A stretch of 36,859 nucleotides of DNA. It comes from Gammaproteobacteria bacterium (lineage in GTDB: Bacteria > Pseudomonadota > Gammaproteobacteria > Burkholderiales > Burkholderiaceae_C). Below the pieces are notes generated by a model, which was not told the origin of the DNA, did no database searches, and was given only the letters and a program-made list of their open reading frames with translations. Shown piece after piece: positions 17,385 through 27,342 of the stretch. The stretch spans positions 1 through 36,859 of the forward strand of contig JAHJOG010000311.1 in assembly GCA_018820395.1 (NCBI GenBank), written 5' to 3'. The position numbers were made by a program, and so were the translations under genes. Every line of letters begins with the position of its first letter. The stretch's first letter is position 1.

Positions 17385-18257
17385 TCAGATCACCGCATCG
17401 GCGGGCTGGCGCAGCAGCATGGCGAGCGAGGTTGCCATTGTCTTGCGCAGTTCGCGCCGATCGCAGATGAAGTCGATCGCGCCCTTGGTCTGCAGGAACT
17501 CAGCACGCTGAAATCCTTCTGGCAACGTGACCCTTACGGTGGACTCGATCACGCGAGGGCCTGCAAAGCCGATCAACGCTTTCGGCTCGGCAATCACGAT
17601 GTCCCCGACGAACGCGAAGCCTGCGCTCACGCCGCCCATGGTGGGGTCAGTGAGAACGCTGATATAGGGAAGCCCCTTCTTCGCCAAGCGCGTCAATGCT
17701 GCGTTGGTCTTGGCCATCTGCATGAGCGAAAGCAACCCTTCCTGCATGCGTGCGCCGCCGGTGGCAGTGAAGCAGATGAAGGGGACTTTCTGCTCGATCG
17801 CTGTTTCGACGCCGCGTACGAAACGCTCGCCGACCACGCTGCCCATGCTGCCACCCATGAAATCGAACTCGAAGCACGCCACCACCACGCTCACGCTGTG
17901 TACCGAGCCTCCCATCACCACCAGGGCGTCGGTCTCTCCCGTGTTTTCGAGGGCTTCCTTGAGCCGCTCAGGGTACTTTCGGCTGTCCTTGAATTTGAGA
18001 GCGTCTACGGGCAGGACTTCTTGCCCCAATTCGTAGCGGCCTTCGGCATCGAGAAACGCATCGAGACGAGCGCGCGCAGAAATCCGATGGTGATGCGCGC
18101 AGGTCGGACAGACGTTCTGGTTGTGTTCGAGGTCGGTCTTGTAGAGAACGGTTTCGCAGTTCGGACACTTGATCCAGAGCCCTTCGGGCATCTGGCGCCG
18201 TTCACTGGGATCGGTCGGCGCAATTTTCGCGGGAAGCAGTTTCTCGAGCCAGCTCAT
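17385..18257 (-). CDS. accD: Acetyl-CoA carboxylase carboxyltransferase subunit beta
   Basis: A 290-residue subunit that, with AccA, transfers the carboxyl group from biotin to acetyl-CoA to make malonyl-CoA. The N-terminal zinc ribbon is visible (CPNC, then CPTC 16 residues later). The carboxyltransferase core has [31 protein letters not shown] and [11 protein letters not shown]. The ATG at 18257 has the strong AGGAGATT ribosome site. It lies 23 bases after trpA on the same strand. In many proteobacteria folC comes next; here the convergent yggT gene does. Confidence 0.97.
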   Translation of the reverse strand: MSWLEKLLPAKIAPTDPSERRQMPEGLWIKCPNCETVLYKTDLEHNQNVCPTCAHHHRISARARLDAFLDAEGRYELGQEVLPVDALKFKDSRKYPERLKEALENTGETDALVVMGGSVHSVSVVVACFEFDFMGGSMGSVVGERFVRGVETAIEQKVPFICFTATGGARMQEGLLSLMQMAKTNAALTRLAKKGLPYISVLTDPTMGGVSAGFAFVGDIVIAEPKALIGFAGPRVIESTVRVTLPEGFQRAEFLQTKGAIDFICDRRELRKTMATSLAMLLRQPADAVI

Positions 18258-18280
18258 GGAATCTCCTGGTTGGGGCCGGA

Positions 18281-19126
18281 TTATCGGCCAGACGCGTTCT
18301 TTGGGGTGGCGAGGGGTAGGGCGTCGAGCGCCTGCCGGATCTCGGACAGGAACTCGCACACTGCCGGCACAACCCGCTCGCGCGGCTCGGCCTCGATCAG
18401 CTGGATGATCCGGGTGCCGATGATCACGGCGTCGGCGGCCGAGCCCACCGCTTGCGCCGTGCGCGCATCCCGTATCCCGAAGCCGACGCCAACGGGCAGT
18501 TTCACGTGATCCCGTATCAGAGGAACCATCCTCCCCACCGCTTCGGTGTCCAGATGTCCGGCGCCCGTCACGCCCTTCAGGGAAACATAGTAGACATAGC
18601 CTGTCGCGATGCGTGCGATCTGCGCCATGCGCTCTGGCGTGCTGGTGGGCGCCAGCAGGAAGATGAGGTCGATTCCGTGCGCGCGAAGTTCGGCCGCCAG
18701 ATCCTCGGCTTCTTCCGGCGGATAGTCGACGATCAGGAGTCCGTCGACGCCCGCCTTGGCCGCGGCGGCGACGAACGAGCCCTTGCCATGGACAAGTTCG
18801 AAGCGTTCCACCGGGTTGGCGTAGCCCATTAGCACGACTGGCGTGTTGCCGTCCTGCTTGCGGAACTCGGTCACCATCGCAAGCACTTGCTTCATTCCGA
18901 TGCCGAGCGCCAACGCAGCTTCCCCCGCTTTCTGAATTACCGGGCCGTCTGCCATCGGGTCGGAGAACGGAACTCCGAGTTCGATGACGTCAGCGCCGGA
19001 TGCCACCATGCCGTGCATCAGCTCCGGCGTCACGTCTGCGTACGGAAAGCCGGCCGTGACATACGGGATCAGGGCCTTGCGGCCTTGGGCGCGCAAGGCG
19101 TCGAAGGTCGCGGCAATGCGGCTCAT
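18281..19126 (-). CDS. trpA: Tryptophan synthase alpha chain
   Basis: A 281-residue TIM-barrel subunit that cleaves indole-3-glycerol phosphate to indole and glyceraldehyde 3-phosphate, passing indole to TrpB. The catalytic acids are in place: Glu49 in [11 protein letters not shown] and Asp60 in MADGPVIQ. The phosphate-binding [13 protein letters not shown] is also seen. It overlaps trpB by 4 bases (ATGA), consistent with coupled translation of the alpha2beta2 complex. Confidence 0.97.
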   Translation of the reverse strand: MSRIAATFDALRAQGRKALIPYVTAGFPYADVTPELMHGMVASGADVIELGVPFSDPMADGPVIQKAGEAALALGIGMKQVLAMVTEFRKQDGNTPVVLMGYANPVERFELVHGKGSFVAAAAKAGVDGLLIVDYPPEEAEDLAAELRAHGIDLIFLLAPTSTPERMAQIARIATGYVYYVSLKGVTGAGHLDTEAVGRMVPLIRDHVKLPVGVGFGIRDARTAQAVGSAADAVIIGTRIIQLIEAEPRERVVPAVCEFLSEIRQALDALPLATPKNASGR

Positions 19127-20400
19127 GCCCGGCCTCCCTTGACGGCAAGGCCGCGCATCGAGGGGCGATCATAGAAGTCGACACCGGAAAGGTCGGCGAC
19201 CGTGCCGATGTCCTTGTCTCCCCGGCCGGACAGATTGACCAGGATCGACTGGTCCGGCTGCATCGAGGGGGCGAGCTTCATCGCGTAGGCGAGCGCATGG
19301 CTTGATTCAAGGGCGGGAATGATGCCTTCGGTCCGGCACAGCGCATGGAATGCATCCAGCGCCTCGGCATCGGTGATCCCGACGTATTCCGCACGGCGGA
19401 TATCGGCGAGGTACGCGTGCTCGGGGCCGACGCCCGGGTAGTCGAGTCCGGCGCTGATGCTGTGGGTTTCCGTCACCTGTCCGTCCTCGTTTTGCAGGAG
19501 GTAAGTGCGATTGCCATGGAGAACGCCCGGGCTCCCACGCAGGATCGACGCAGAGTGCTTGCCGCTGTCGAGACCTTCGCCAGCGGCCTCGACGCCGACC
19601 AGGCGAGTGCCTTCGAAGGGGATGTATGGGTGGAAGATGCCCATGGCATTGCTGCCGCCGCCCACGCAGGCGACCACCACATCCGGTTGCACGCCTGCCA
19701 GCTTGGCGCCGCCTCGCGACGCGGCGAGCATTTCGGGCATCTGCTCGATGCATTCCTTCCCGATGACGCTCTGGAAATCCCGCACCATGGTGGGGTAGGG
19801 GTGGGGCCCTGCCACGGTGCCGATGATGTAGAAGGTGTTCTCGACGTTGGTCACCCAGTCTCGCATTGCTTCGTTCAAGGCGTCTTTGAGCGTCTTGCTA
19901 CCGGACTCGACAGGAACAACCGTGGCGCCCAGAAGGTTCATGCGGTAGACGTTCGGACTTTGCCGCTTGACGTCCTGGCTGCCCATGTAGACCACGCATT
20001 CGAGCCCGTAGCGCGCGCAGATCGTCGCCGTCGCGACGCCATGCTGCCCAGCACCGGTCTCGGCAATCACGCGCGGCTTGCCCATGCGCTTGGCGAGCAT
20101 CGCTTGCCCGATCGTGTTGTTGATCTTGTGGGCGCCTGTGTGGTTGAGATCCTCGCGTTTCAGGTAGATCTGCGCGCCACCCAACTCTTTGCTCGTGCGA
20201 GCCGCGTGATAGATAGGAGAAGGACGGCCCACGAAATGCGCCAGCTCGTAGTGGAACTCGGCGAGGAATTCCGGATCGTCCTTGTACTTGGCGTAGGCGT
20301 CACGCAGTTCGTTGATGGCGTGAGTGAGCGTTTCACTGGCGAAGCTCCCGCCGTAGATGCCAAAGTGTCCTGATGCGTCAGGTTGTAGATAGTCGGCCAT
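19123..20400 (-). CDS. trpB: Tryptophan synthase beta chain
   Basis: A 425-residue pyridoxal-phosphate enzyme that condenses indole with serine to make tryptophan. The Schiff-base lysine is Lys92 in [10 protein letters not shown]. The PLP-phosphate loop [10 protein letters not shown] and the monovalent-cation region around [14 protein letters not shown] are present. N-terminal [10 protein letters not shown] and length are typical of the TrpB1 type. It follows trpF after 47 bases and overlaps trpA, the usual trpF-trpB-trpA order. Confidence 0.97.
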   Translation of the reverse strand: MADYLQPDASGHFGIYGGSFASETLTHAINELRDAYAKYKDDPEFLAEFHYELAHFVGRPSPIYHAARTSKELGGAQIYLKREDLNHTGAHKINNTIGQAMLAKRMGKPRVIAETGAGQHGVATATICARYGLECVVYMGSQDVKRQSPNVYRMNLLGATVVPVESGSKTLKDALNEAMRDWVTNVENTFYIIGTVAGPHPYPTMVRDFQSVIGKECIEQMPEMLAASRGGAKLAGVQPDVVVACVGGGSNAMGIFHPYIPFEGTRLVGVEAAGEGLDSGKHSASILRGSPGVLHGNRTYLLQNEDGQVTETHSISAGLDYPGVGPEHAYLADIRRAEYVGITDAEALDAFHALCRTEGIIPALESSHALAYAMKLAPSMQPDQSILVNLSGRGDKDIGTVADLSGVDFYDRPSMRGLAVKGGRA

Positions 20401-20447
20401 GATCTTGATGAGTGTGCCCGCCGCACGTCATCGGATCGTGCCGCAAG

Positions 20448-21131
20448 CTAGGACTGAACGTCGGCCGCACGCACGGCGGCCATGAATTCGCGGATCTTTG
20501 CGGCGTCCTTGATGCCCTTCGAGGCCTCGACGCCAGAACTCACATCAACGGACAGCGATCTGCAGCGTGTCCGAAGCTGGCGGATTCCGTCGCCCACGTT
20601 TGCAGGTGTGAGTCCACCACTCAAGACGAGGTGAGCGTCGACGGCGGGTGGTAGAAGTGACCAATCGAATGCCTTACCGCCGCCGCCATAGTGCTCGGTG
20701 TGCGCATCGAGCAGGATGGCGTGGGCGCTGGAGTAATCAGAGGCGTATTTTACGAGGTCGAAGCTTGCAGCTTCCGGCCCAAGGGGAATCCGCGCTGCGC
20801 GCAGGTAACGATAGCTGCCTTGGCCGCTGGCCGCCCAGCAGTCGGATGGCGACTCGTCGCCATGAAACTGCGCCAATGCACCTGGCACCTCTACCAACGA
20901 CCTTTGCGCTTGTGCTGCTGGCTCATTGACGAACAAGAGCACGGGCACAACGAAAGGAGGAAGCCGCGAGGCCAACTTGCGCGCCCGATCGATGGTGACG
21001 GCGCGTGGGCTTGCTGCATAAAGCACGAAGCCGACGGCATCAGCGCCGGCTTCGACCGCCGCATCGACATCTTGCTCACGGGTCAACCCGCAAATCTTGA
21101 CCCGGGTGCGGCTGAAAGCAGGCTCAGTCAT
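20448..21131 (-). CDS. trpF: Phosphoribosylanthranilate isomerase
   Basis: A 227-residue TIM-barrel enzyme for the third step of tryptophan synthesis, an Amadori rearrangement of N-(5'-phosphoribosyl)anthranilate. The catalytic cysteine is Cys14 in RVKICGLTREQDV. The second catalytic acid region is ILLDAH, and the C-terminal phosphate site is LSGGLTPANV plus VDVSSGVEASKGIKD. It overlaps the truA stop by 4 bases, so it is probably co-transcribed with truA. Confidence 0.96.
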   Translation of the reverse strand: MTEPAFSRTRVKICGLTREQDVDAAVEAGADAVGFVLYAASPRAVTIDRARKLASRLPPFVVPVLLFVNEPAAQAQRSLVEVPGALAQFHGDESPSDCWAASGQGSYRYLRAARIPLGPEAASFDLVKYASDYSSAHAILLDAHTEHYGGGGKAFDWSLLPPAVDAHLVLSGGLTPANVGDGIRQLRTRCRSLSVDVSSGVEASKGIKDAAKIREFMAAVRAADVQS

Positions 21132-21940
21132 GACAGAGAATCATACGCAGCACCGTCATTTCCATAGGTCGCGGCGGGCGGCAGACCCCAGCTCTCGTCG
21201 TAGAGCGGGCCGACAAAATAGAGACCGTCGGCCGCAAAGGTCGGTGCCGCCACTTTTCGACTCCGGGCTTCGAGGATCTCGCCCATCCACTCCGGGCGCT
21301 CGTCGCCACGTCCGACGCGCAGAAGACTGCCGACGATGTTTCGAATCATGTGATGCAGGAACGAATCCGCTTCGAACTCGAAATGCCATCGACATCGCTC
21401 TCCGCCTCCGATCTGGGTGATATCGATGCGCCGGATCGTCTTGACGGGCGAAAGCGCCTGGCATGCAGAGGCGCGAAACGATGTGAAATCGTGCTGACCG
21501 ACCAATGCCGACGCGGCCTGCCGCATGGCGTCGCCATTCAACTTGTACATCGTCCAGCCGACACGGCCTGCGTCGAGACTCGGTCGCACGGGGGATTGAG
21601 ACAGCACGTACAGATAGCGCCTGGACAGCGCGCTGGCACGGCAGTGAAAGCGATCGTCCACCGGCCGAGCCCACTGCACCGCGATGTCGTCCGGCAAGAA
21701 TCGATTGGTGCCGCGCACCCACGACACCAATTCGCGCTGAATGGCCGTGTCGAAATGCACCACCTGCATCAAGGCGTGGACGCCGGCATCGGTTCGGCCT
21801 GCGCAGAGTGTTCGAACGGGTTGAGCTGCGAAGCGTCCGAGCGCGTCTTCGAGCTTGTCCTGAACGGTATTTCTTGACAGCTGGCTTTGCCAACCTTCGT
21901 AGGCCCGTCCGTTGTATCGAATGCCGAGCGCAAGCCTCAC
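21128..21940 (-). CDS. truA: tRNA pseudouridine(38-40) synthase
   Basis: A 270-residue enzyme that makes pseudouridine at positions 38-40 in the anticodon arm of many tRNAs. The catalytic aspartate is Asp51 in LCAGRTDAGVHALMQVVHF. The N-terminal LGIRYNGRAYEGWQSQ and late HHMIRNIVGSLLRVG motifs are typical. Translation starts at a GTG at 21940. The gene lies between fimV and trpF, as in pseudomonads, and a long hairpin occupies the gap to fimV. Confidence 0.96.
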   Translation of the reverse strand: MRLALGIRYNGRAYEGWQSQLSRNTVQDKLEDALGRFAAQPVRTLCAGRTDAGVHALMQVVHFDTAIQRELVSWVRGTNRFLPDDIAVQWARPVDDRFHCRASALSRRYLYVLSQSPVRPSLDAGRVGWTMYKLNGDAMRQAASALVGQHDFTSFRASACQALSPVKTIRRIDITQIGGGERCRWHFEFEADSFLHHMIRNIVGSLLRVGRGDERPEWMGEILEARSRKVAAPTFAADGLYFVGPLYDESWGLPPAATYGNDGAAYDSLS

Positions 21941-21965
21941 GTCAGAGGGGGTTCGTTGAAGAGAT

Positions 21966-22004
21966 TTGATCGAGCTGGAGCAGAGGCTGCTCCAGCTCGA
22001 TCAA
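21966..22004 (-). terminator. Perfect 18-bp hairpin between fimV and truA
   Basis: An 18-base arm (21966-21983, starting TTGATCGAGC) is exactly complementary to 21987-22004 around a 3-base loop. It begins 9 bases beyond the fimV stop and ends 26 bases before the truA start. No T-run follows on either strand, so if it is a terminator it is non-canonical. An mRNA-end stabiliser or processing signal separating fimV from truA-trpF is equally possible. Confidence 0.55.
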
Positions 22005-22012
22005 TTATCGTC

Positions 22013-24745
22013 TCAACGCAATTGAACGAGCAGTTGCTTCGCTTCGGCCTTCACGTCGCCTGAGCTCTCTGCTGCGACTTCCTCGACGAGGGATCTTGCG
22101 CCCTCGACGTCTCCAAGTGCCTTGAGTTCGCGGGCCAGTGAAAGCTTGATCACGTGGGGGCTCTCGCCGGTGTCGTCGAAATTCTCGAGTCGCGCGCGCT
22201 CGGTGTCGGCAGGACTGCGGCCGGAGAGTCCTGCCAATGAACTCATGTCGAATTCGATGAATCCGGAATCGCCAGGCAATCCGGCACGCAGCGTAGCCGG
22301 TTGTGTCTTCTCTTCATCCGACATCAGCGGAGCGCGCTCGGTGGGCGTTTCGAGCACGCCGGGTACCGTGTCGAAGTCATGATCGAGGTCCAGCCGAGTG
22401 GTCGGGCTAAGAAGTGCGTCGCCGAAGTTCTCGTCTTTGGAGGTCGACGCTTGTCGAGGTTCAACCGCGGCCGCTGGATAGAGGCTGGCCGGCTGTGTCT
22501 TGTCGTCTGAAAGGCTTGGGGTCATCGGCGGAAGCGCGACGACGAGCGGCTCCGGCGTGACCTCAACCGGCCTCGCGGTTGCAGACGATGCCACAGGTGC
22601 AGGCGACGGTGGTTTGCTCAGGTCGAGGTCGAAATCGAGTGGGGCGACGGAAGGCACGAACGCCGGAGGCGGTGCGGCCCTTTGATCTTCGTTGGCAGCA
22701 ATTGTTGGGTGACGAGTGGAGGCTTCGTCGGGCAATGCAGTCGCAGCAGCCAGCGTGCCTGCGAAGGCAGTGGCTTCAGCGGCCGAAATATTGCTGGCAC
22801 CTGTGTCGTACAGCGGATTGTCCGGGTCCAGTTCCTTGCCCATTTCGGCGGCTCGACTCCAATCGTTGCCTTTGCCGTCCGTGAGCTTGAGCAATTCGGT
22901 CGCAAGCGATCCGAAAGCCCGAACGTCTTTTCGCTTCGCGTGGATTTCAAGCAGCTTGACGTGAATTGCACTGCGTTCAGGATTCACGCGCAGCGCTTCT
23001 CGCAGAATTTCTTCGGCCTGCAGGTCTCGCCCGTAAGCCAGATACACGTCGGCTTCGGCAACGGGGTCGACGTCTCCGGCATCGAGCTGGCTAGGCGAAT
23101 AGGAGAGCGAAGACACGACCGAACTGTTGCGATCCCTCGTGTCGACGGATTCCCCGCCGCTTGCGCCAAAGAAAGAGTCTTTGGGAATGCGGCTTTCAAG
23201 GAAAACGCTGTCCTCGGCATCCTTTGGCTTGCGGCCGAGGACTCGGTAAAGAACAAAGGCGACGAGCAGCGCGATCAATGCCGCTGCTGCCAACATCAAT
23301 GGGTTATCGAGCAATTCGGCAACGAACCCTCGTTCCGGAGTGATCTGCGCAGGAGGCTTTGGCGCAGTGATCGCCGGCGCGACGACTGGCGGCGAGGGCG
23401 TGGCCGGCGCGGCGGTGCTGCCTGACGCTGGTGTCTGGCCCTGGGGTGCCGACGACGAATCTGCCGAGGTTGGTGGCACTGCGGCGGCCGGCGTCGCAGC
23501 ATCAATACTTGGACTGGCGCTTGGTGCTGCGGGAGCAGGTGCTGGGACGGCGGGCGGCGTTGCGGCCGGGGCGCCTGGCGCGGTGGCATTGGGCGCCGCA
23601 CCGCTTGCTGCCTGGAGCTTGTTGAGTTCGTTGATGTTCTTCGAGAGCTCGGCAACCCGCTCGCTGCTTGCTTGCGCTTGACGGGCCTTCGCGAGTTCTT
23701 CTTCGCTCGTGGCGCCAGCGCCGCCTTGGGTAATCTTCAGCTTGTCGGCCGAAGCCGTTGCGGCGTTGCGATCCTCGACGTTGGCCTGCAGCTTGCCGGA
23801 GGCTTGCCGGTCGGCTTCCGGTACGGCTGAGGTCGGCGCATTGTCGGCAAGCCGACGGCGGTAGTCATTGAAGTTGCGGCTTTGCGCAGTGACGGTGCGA
23901 CGAGCCTCGGCTGCGGGAACAGCACCTGCTTCGGCAGCCGATGGCAGGTTCAGAATGGCACCTGCCTTGATCCTGTTGACGTTGCCGTCGATGAACGCAG
24001 AGGGGTTCGATCGCAACAAGGCCAGCAGCATCTGGTCGAGAGATACATCGGCCGACTTGTACGCCTCTGCAAGCTTCCCGGCCGTATCGCCCCGCTGCAC
24101 GGTGACTTGCTTGTTGCCATTGTCCTGCCTGGAAGCGGGCGCTTCGGTAGCGGTTGGGGCCGGGGCGGGCCGTGCCGAGGGGCGGGTGACCGGTGGTTGT
24201 TGCGCGATGGGCTCACGTGTACGCGGGGCCGGCGCGGCAGCCACTTGCGGAGGGAGCGGCGCGACGGCTGCGGCGTTCCGTCCTTTCGGGGGGTCCAACA
24301 AGACGGTGTAGTCGCGAACGATGCGGCCGGAACTCCAATTGGCTTCGACTAGCAAATCCAAAAATGGCTCGCTCAAAGGCCTGTTGCTGCTCAAGCCCAC
24401 GATGTACCGGCCATCTGCTTGGCGTTGCAGGCCAACCCGAACGTCGGAAAGCGAAGCGCTATAAGGCACGCCGGCAGCACGAAAGGCTTCGGGCGAAGCC
24501 ATTCGCACTTTCAAGTCACGGAGTTCTTCGGGCTTGGCGTCGGAAACACTGATCTCTGCACGAAGCGGTTCGCCCAATGCGGACTGCACATTGAGCCGTC
24601 CGAGAGCCAAGGCGGCGGCGTTGTTGCTAATGAGCCCGAGTGCGAGTGCGACGGCGGTGCTCAGAAGGGAAACCTGACACCTGCCCGAGAGCGAGGTCGA
24701 TCTGGAGGCCGGAACGCGGGCCGCAGGCGTCGGATGTCGTGTCAT
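22013..24745 (-). CDS. fimV: FimV-family pilus assembly/polar hub protein
   Basis: A 910-residue inner-membrane protein related to Pseudomonas FimV, which positions type IV pili and polar complexes. A signal peptide ending near ISNNAAALALG leads into the conserved N-terminal domain (LNVQSALGEPLRAEISVSD). A LysM peptidoglycan-binding motif follows at about residues 212-270 (VTVQRGDTAGKLAEAYKS). Next come a short coiled coil (ELAKARQAQASSERVAEL), a long Ala/Pro-rich linker and one membrane helix (about LMLAAAALIALLVAFVLYRV). The cytoplasmic part has a TPR-like segment (VYLAYGRDLQAEEILREAL) and the FimV C-terminal motif (IKLSLARELKALGD). Low-complexity linkers differ in length between species, so only the ends are highly diagnostic. 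Confidence 0.93.
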   Translation of the reverse strand: MTRHPTPAARVPASRSTSLSGRCQVSLLSTAVALALGLISNNAAALALGRLNVQSALGEPLRAEISVSDAKPEELRDLKVRMASPEAFRAAGVPYSASLSDVRVGLQRQADGRYIVGLSSNRPLSEPFLDLLVEANWSSGRIVRDYTVLLDPPKGRNAAAVAPLPPQVAAAPAPRTREPIAQQPPVTRPSARPAPAPTATEAPASRQDNGNKQVTVQRGDTAGKLAEAYKSADVSLDQMLLALLRSNPSAFIDGNVNRIKAGAILNLPSAAEAGAVPAAEARRTVTAQSRNFNDYRRRLADNAPTSAVPEADRQASGKLQANVEDRNAATASADKLKITQGGAGATSEEELAKARQAQASSERVAELSKNINELNKLQAASGAAPNATAPGAPAATPPAVPAPAPAAPSASPSIDAATPAAAVPPTSADSSSAPQGQTPASGSTAAPATPSPPVVAPAITAPKPPAQITPERGFVAELLDNPLMLAAAALIALLVAFVLYRVLGRKPKDAEDSVFLESRIPKDSFFGASGGESVDTRDRNSSVVSSLSYSPSQLDAGDVDPVAEADVYLAYGRDLQAEEILREALRVNPERSAIHVKLLEIHAKRKDVRAFGSLATELLKLTDGKGNDWSRAAEMGKELDPDNPLYDTGASNISAAEATAFAGTLAAATALPDEASTRHPTIAANEDQRAAPPPAFVPSVAPLDFDLDLSKPPSPAPVASSATARPVEVTPEPLVVALPPMTPSLSDDKTQPASLYPAAAVEPRQASTSKDENFGDALLSPTTRLDLDHDFDTVPGVLETPTERAPLMSDEEKTQPATLRAGLPGDSGFIEFDMSSLAGLSGRSPADTERARLENFDDTGESPHVIKLSLARELKALGDVEGARSLVEEVAAESSGDVKAEAKQLLVQLR

Positions 24746-24850
24746 GCTGTAGGGGGCAGATTAGCCCGAAAGTGTAAGAGGACGTTAACATCATCGCCCC
24801 CCACTGACAAGGCGACAGGCCTTATCTACCCAGTGCGTGCCAACTTCGGC

Positions 24851-24886
24851 GCGCTTTTCGCGTTGCATCGAGGCAACGCGAAGCGC
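24851..24886 (-). terminator. Long hairpin downstream of asd
   Basis: GCGCTTTTCGCGTTGC (24851-24866) pairs with GCAACGCGAAGCGC (24873-24886) around a 6-base loop with a 2-base TT bulge, giving 14 base pairs. It starts 15 bases after the asd stop. No T-run follows, so it may be a non-canonical terminator or a 3'-end stabiliser separating the leu-asd transcript from fimV. Confidence 0.5.
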
Positions 24887-24900
24887 TTGCCGTCGACGGG

Positions 24901-26043
24901 TCAGCTTTCGATCAGGATCCGGAGCATCCGCCGCAGTGGCTCGGCAGCCCCCCACAGCAGTTGGTCGCCGATGGTGAAAGCGCCGACATACTCCGGCCCC
25001 ATCGCAAGTTTGCGGATTCGGCCAACCGGAATCTGCATGGTCCCGGTGACGGCAACCGGCGTCAAGCCCGCAAGAGTTGCTTCACGTGTGTTGGGAACGA
25101 CCTTGGCCCATTGATTGTCTTGCGCGATCAGGCCTTCGATGTCCGCGAGGGGCACATCCTTCTTCAACTTGAAGGTCAGGGCTTGGCTATGGCAGCGCAT
25201 TGCGCCGACCCGCACGCAGAACCCATCGACGGGCGTCGATGCAGTCCCGAAGGCAGCGCCTTGACCCAGGATCTTGTTGGTCTCGGCGCCTGCCTTCCAC
25301 TCTTCCTTGCTCATTCCGTCGCCAAGATCCTTGTCGATCCAAGGAATCAGACTGCCACCCAATGGGACGCCGAAATTGGCCGTCTCTTCGCCTGCGAGAG
25401 ATTGCTGCTTCGCGAGGATCTTGCGATCGATTTCGAGAATCGCGGAACGCGGGTCGGACAGCAGGGATCGGACCTCTCCATGCAACGCGCCAAATTGCGA
25501 GAGCAGTTCTCGCATGTGCTGTGCACCACCTCCGGATGCGGCTTGATAGGTCATGCTCGTCATCCACTCGACGAGGCCCGCCTTGTAGAGCGCGCCCACG
25601 CCCATCAACATGCAACTGACAGTGCAATTGCCGCCAATCCAGTTTCTTCCACCGCTGGCGAGGGCTTTCTGAATGACGGGAAGATTGACAGGGTCGAGGA
25701 CGATGACCGCGTCGTCCTTCATACGCAAGGTCGACGCCGCATCGATCCAGTGGCCATTCCATCCTGCAGCGCGGAGTTCTGGAAAAACCTTGTCGGTGTA
25801 GTCACCGCCTTGCGTCGTGATGACGATGTCGCACTTGCGCAGTGCTTCGATGTCGAAGGCGTCTTTGAGCTTGGTCTCGTTCCGGGCAACTGCCGGTGCC
25901 TTGCCGCCGACGTTCGACGTCGAAAAGAAAATCGGCTCGATGAGGTCGAAGTCGTGTTCGGCCTCCATCCTGTCCATGAGAACGGAGCCGACCATGCCAC
26001 GCCAGCCGACGAGGCCGACCAAAGGATGTGATGCATTCGCCAT
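24901..26043 (-). CDS. asd: Aspartate-semialdehyde dehydrogenase
   Basis: A 380-residue NADPH enzyme that converts aspartyl phosphate to aspartate semialdehyde, the branch point to lysine/diaminopimelate, threonine and methionine. The Rossmann start [11 protein letters not shown] is diagnostic of the gram-negative Asd type. The catalytic cysteine is Cys140 in IGGNCTVSC, and the active-site histidine lies in [11 protein letters not shown]. It follows leuB by 90 bases and precedes fimV, a gene order shared with Pseudomonas. Confidence 0.97.
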   Translation of the reverse strand: MANASHPLVGLVGWRGMVGSVLMDRMEAEHDFDLIEPIFFSTSNVGGKAPAVARNETKLKDAFDIEALRKCDIVITTQGGDYTDKVFPELRAAGWNGHWIDAASTLRMKDDAVIVLDPVNLPVIQKALASGGRNWIGGNCTVSCMLMGVGALYKAGLVEWMTSMTYQAASGGGAQHMRELLSQFGALHGEVRSLLSDPRSAILEIDRKILAKQQSLAGEETANFGVPLGGSLIPWIDKDLGDGMSKEEWKAGAETNKILGQGAAFGTASTPVDGFCVRVGAMRCHSQALTFKLKKDVPLADIEGLIAQDNQWAKVVPNTREATLAGLTPVAVTGTMQIPVGRIRKLAMGPEYVGAFTIGDQLLWGAAEPLRRMLRILIES

Positions 26044-26088
26044 TTGATATTGCCCTACTTCAAGAAAGTAATCTGTCTTCTCTTTGCG

Positions 26089-26108
26089 TCCGGCTCGTCA
26101 GAGCCGGA
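26089..26108 (-). terminator. 8-bp hairpin between leuB and asd
   Basis: TCCGGCTC (26089-26096) and GAGCCGGA (26101-26108) form a perfect stem with a 4-base loop, 25 bases after the leuB stop. What follows on the minus strand is purine-rich, not T-rich. It may partly reduce read-through or stabilise the leu mRNA end rather than terminate fully. Confidence 0.4.
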
Positions 26109-26133
26109 AAGGGCATGACGAGGCGGGCTGTGA

Positions 26134-27234
26134 TCAGCCGGTGGTCGTCTTCTTGATGGTCGACAAAGAAAGAGCTGCGACGACTGCGTCGCCCATTTCA
26201 CGTGTGCCGACCTTCTTGCTGCCCGACGACCAGATGTCTGCAGTGCGCAGCCCCTGCGCAAGCACGTGCTTGACAGCCGACTCGATTCGGTCGGCTGCTT
26301 CGGGCTGGTTCAGGGAAAAGCGGAGCATCATGGCAGCGGACAATATTGTAGCCAAAGGATTGGCGATGCCTTTGCCGGCGATGTCAGGCGCACTCCCGTG
26401 ACTGGGTTCGTAAAGCCCCTGGTTGCTGGCGTTCAGCGAGGCCGAAGGCAGCATGCCAATGGAGCCCGTCAGCATCGCCGCTTCGTCGGACAGGATGTCA
26501 CCGAACATGTTGCCGGTCACGACGACGTCGAACTTCTTTGGCGCCCTGACCAACTGCATCGCCGCGTTGTCCACATACATGTGGTCGAGCTCCACATCCG
26601 GATACTCCGTCGCAACGTCGGTCACCACGTCCTTCCAGAACTGGAAGGTTTCCAGTACGTTGGCCTTGTCGACGCTCGTCACGCGCTTCGAACGTTTGCG
26701 CGCTGCCTGGAAGGCGACGTGGGCGATGCGCTCGATCTCCGGTCTTGAATAGCGCATGGTGTCGAACGCTTCTTCGGCGCCGGGAAAGTGCCCATCGGGA
26801 GCACTGCGGCGACCGCGCGGTTGTCCGAAATAGATGTCTCCGGTCAGCTCGCGAATGATGAGAATGTCCAGACCCGCGATCAGTTCAGGCTTGAGGCTCG
26901 ACGCATCGACGAGTTCCTCGTAGCAGATTGCCGGTCGAAAATTGGCGAACAAGCCCAGGTTCTTTCGAAGTCCGAGGATGGCTTGCTCGGGGCGGAGCGA
27001 TCGTTCGAGCTTGTCGTACTTCCAGTCGCCGACCGCCCCGAAGAGCACGGCGTCGGCTTCCTTGGCCAGCTTGAGCGTGGCATCCGGAAGAGGATGTCCG
27101 TGCGCTTCATAGGCCGCCCCCCCAACCAGGGCGGTCTCGGTCTCGAAGGAAAGATCGAGCGCGCCTAGAACGCGAATTGCCTCTTCGACAATTTCGATGC
27201 CGATACCGTCGCCTGGAAGGACTGCTATTTTCAT
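26134..27234 (-). CDS. leuB: 3-isopropylmalate dehydrogenase
   Basis: A 366-residue NAD-dependent enzyme for oxidative decarboxylation of 3-isopropylmalate in leucine synthesis. The N-terminal [20 protein letters not shown] and the family signature around [20 protein letters not shown] are intact. [17 protein letters not shown] and the C-terminal [18 protein letters not shown] also fit. It lies 108 bases after leuD; I see no additional gene in that gap. Confidence 0.97.
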   Translation of the reverse strand: MKIAVLPGDGIGIEIVEEAIRVLGALDLSFETETALVGGAAYEAHGHPLPDATLKLAKEADAVLFGAVGDWKYDKLERSLRPEQAILGLRKNLGLFANFRPAICYEELVDASSLKPELIAGLDILIIRELTGDIYFGQPRGRRSAPDGHFPGAEEAFDTMRYSRPEIERIAHVAFQAARKRSKRVTSVDKANVLETFQFWKDVVTDVATEYPDVELDHMYVDNAAMQLVRAPKKFDVVVTGNMFGDILSDEAAMLTGSIGMLPSASLNASNQGLYEPSHGSAPDIAGKGIANPLATILSAAMMLRFSLNQPEAADRIESAVKHVLAQGLRTADIWSSGSKKVGTREMGDAVVAALSLSTIKKTTTG

Positions 27235-27342
27235 GGGTCAATCTCAAGAAGAAAGAAAAGTGGCTTGCAAAGCGGGAATTGCGGCGTCAGGCACCACAGG
27301 TTCAAGCCGCGCTCCTGGAAGAACGAATGTTCGCCGGATCCG

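Noticed and set aside
19345..20373. 342-residue open frame antisense to trpB
   Set aside because: Complete overlap with trpB and no coding features of its own.
20401..20447. Possible attenuator or leader peptide before trpB
   Set aside because: The 47 bases hold no tryptophan-rich leader peptide and no convincing terminator or antiterminator pair.
24961..26031. 356-residue open frame antisense to asd
   Set aside because: Same reason: complete overlap with a conserved gene and no recognisable motif.
27235..27342. Possible extra small gene between leuD and leuB
   Set aside because: No start with a ribosome site and no recognisable peptide in the 108 bases on the operon strand.
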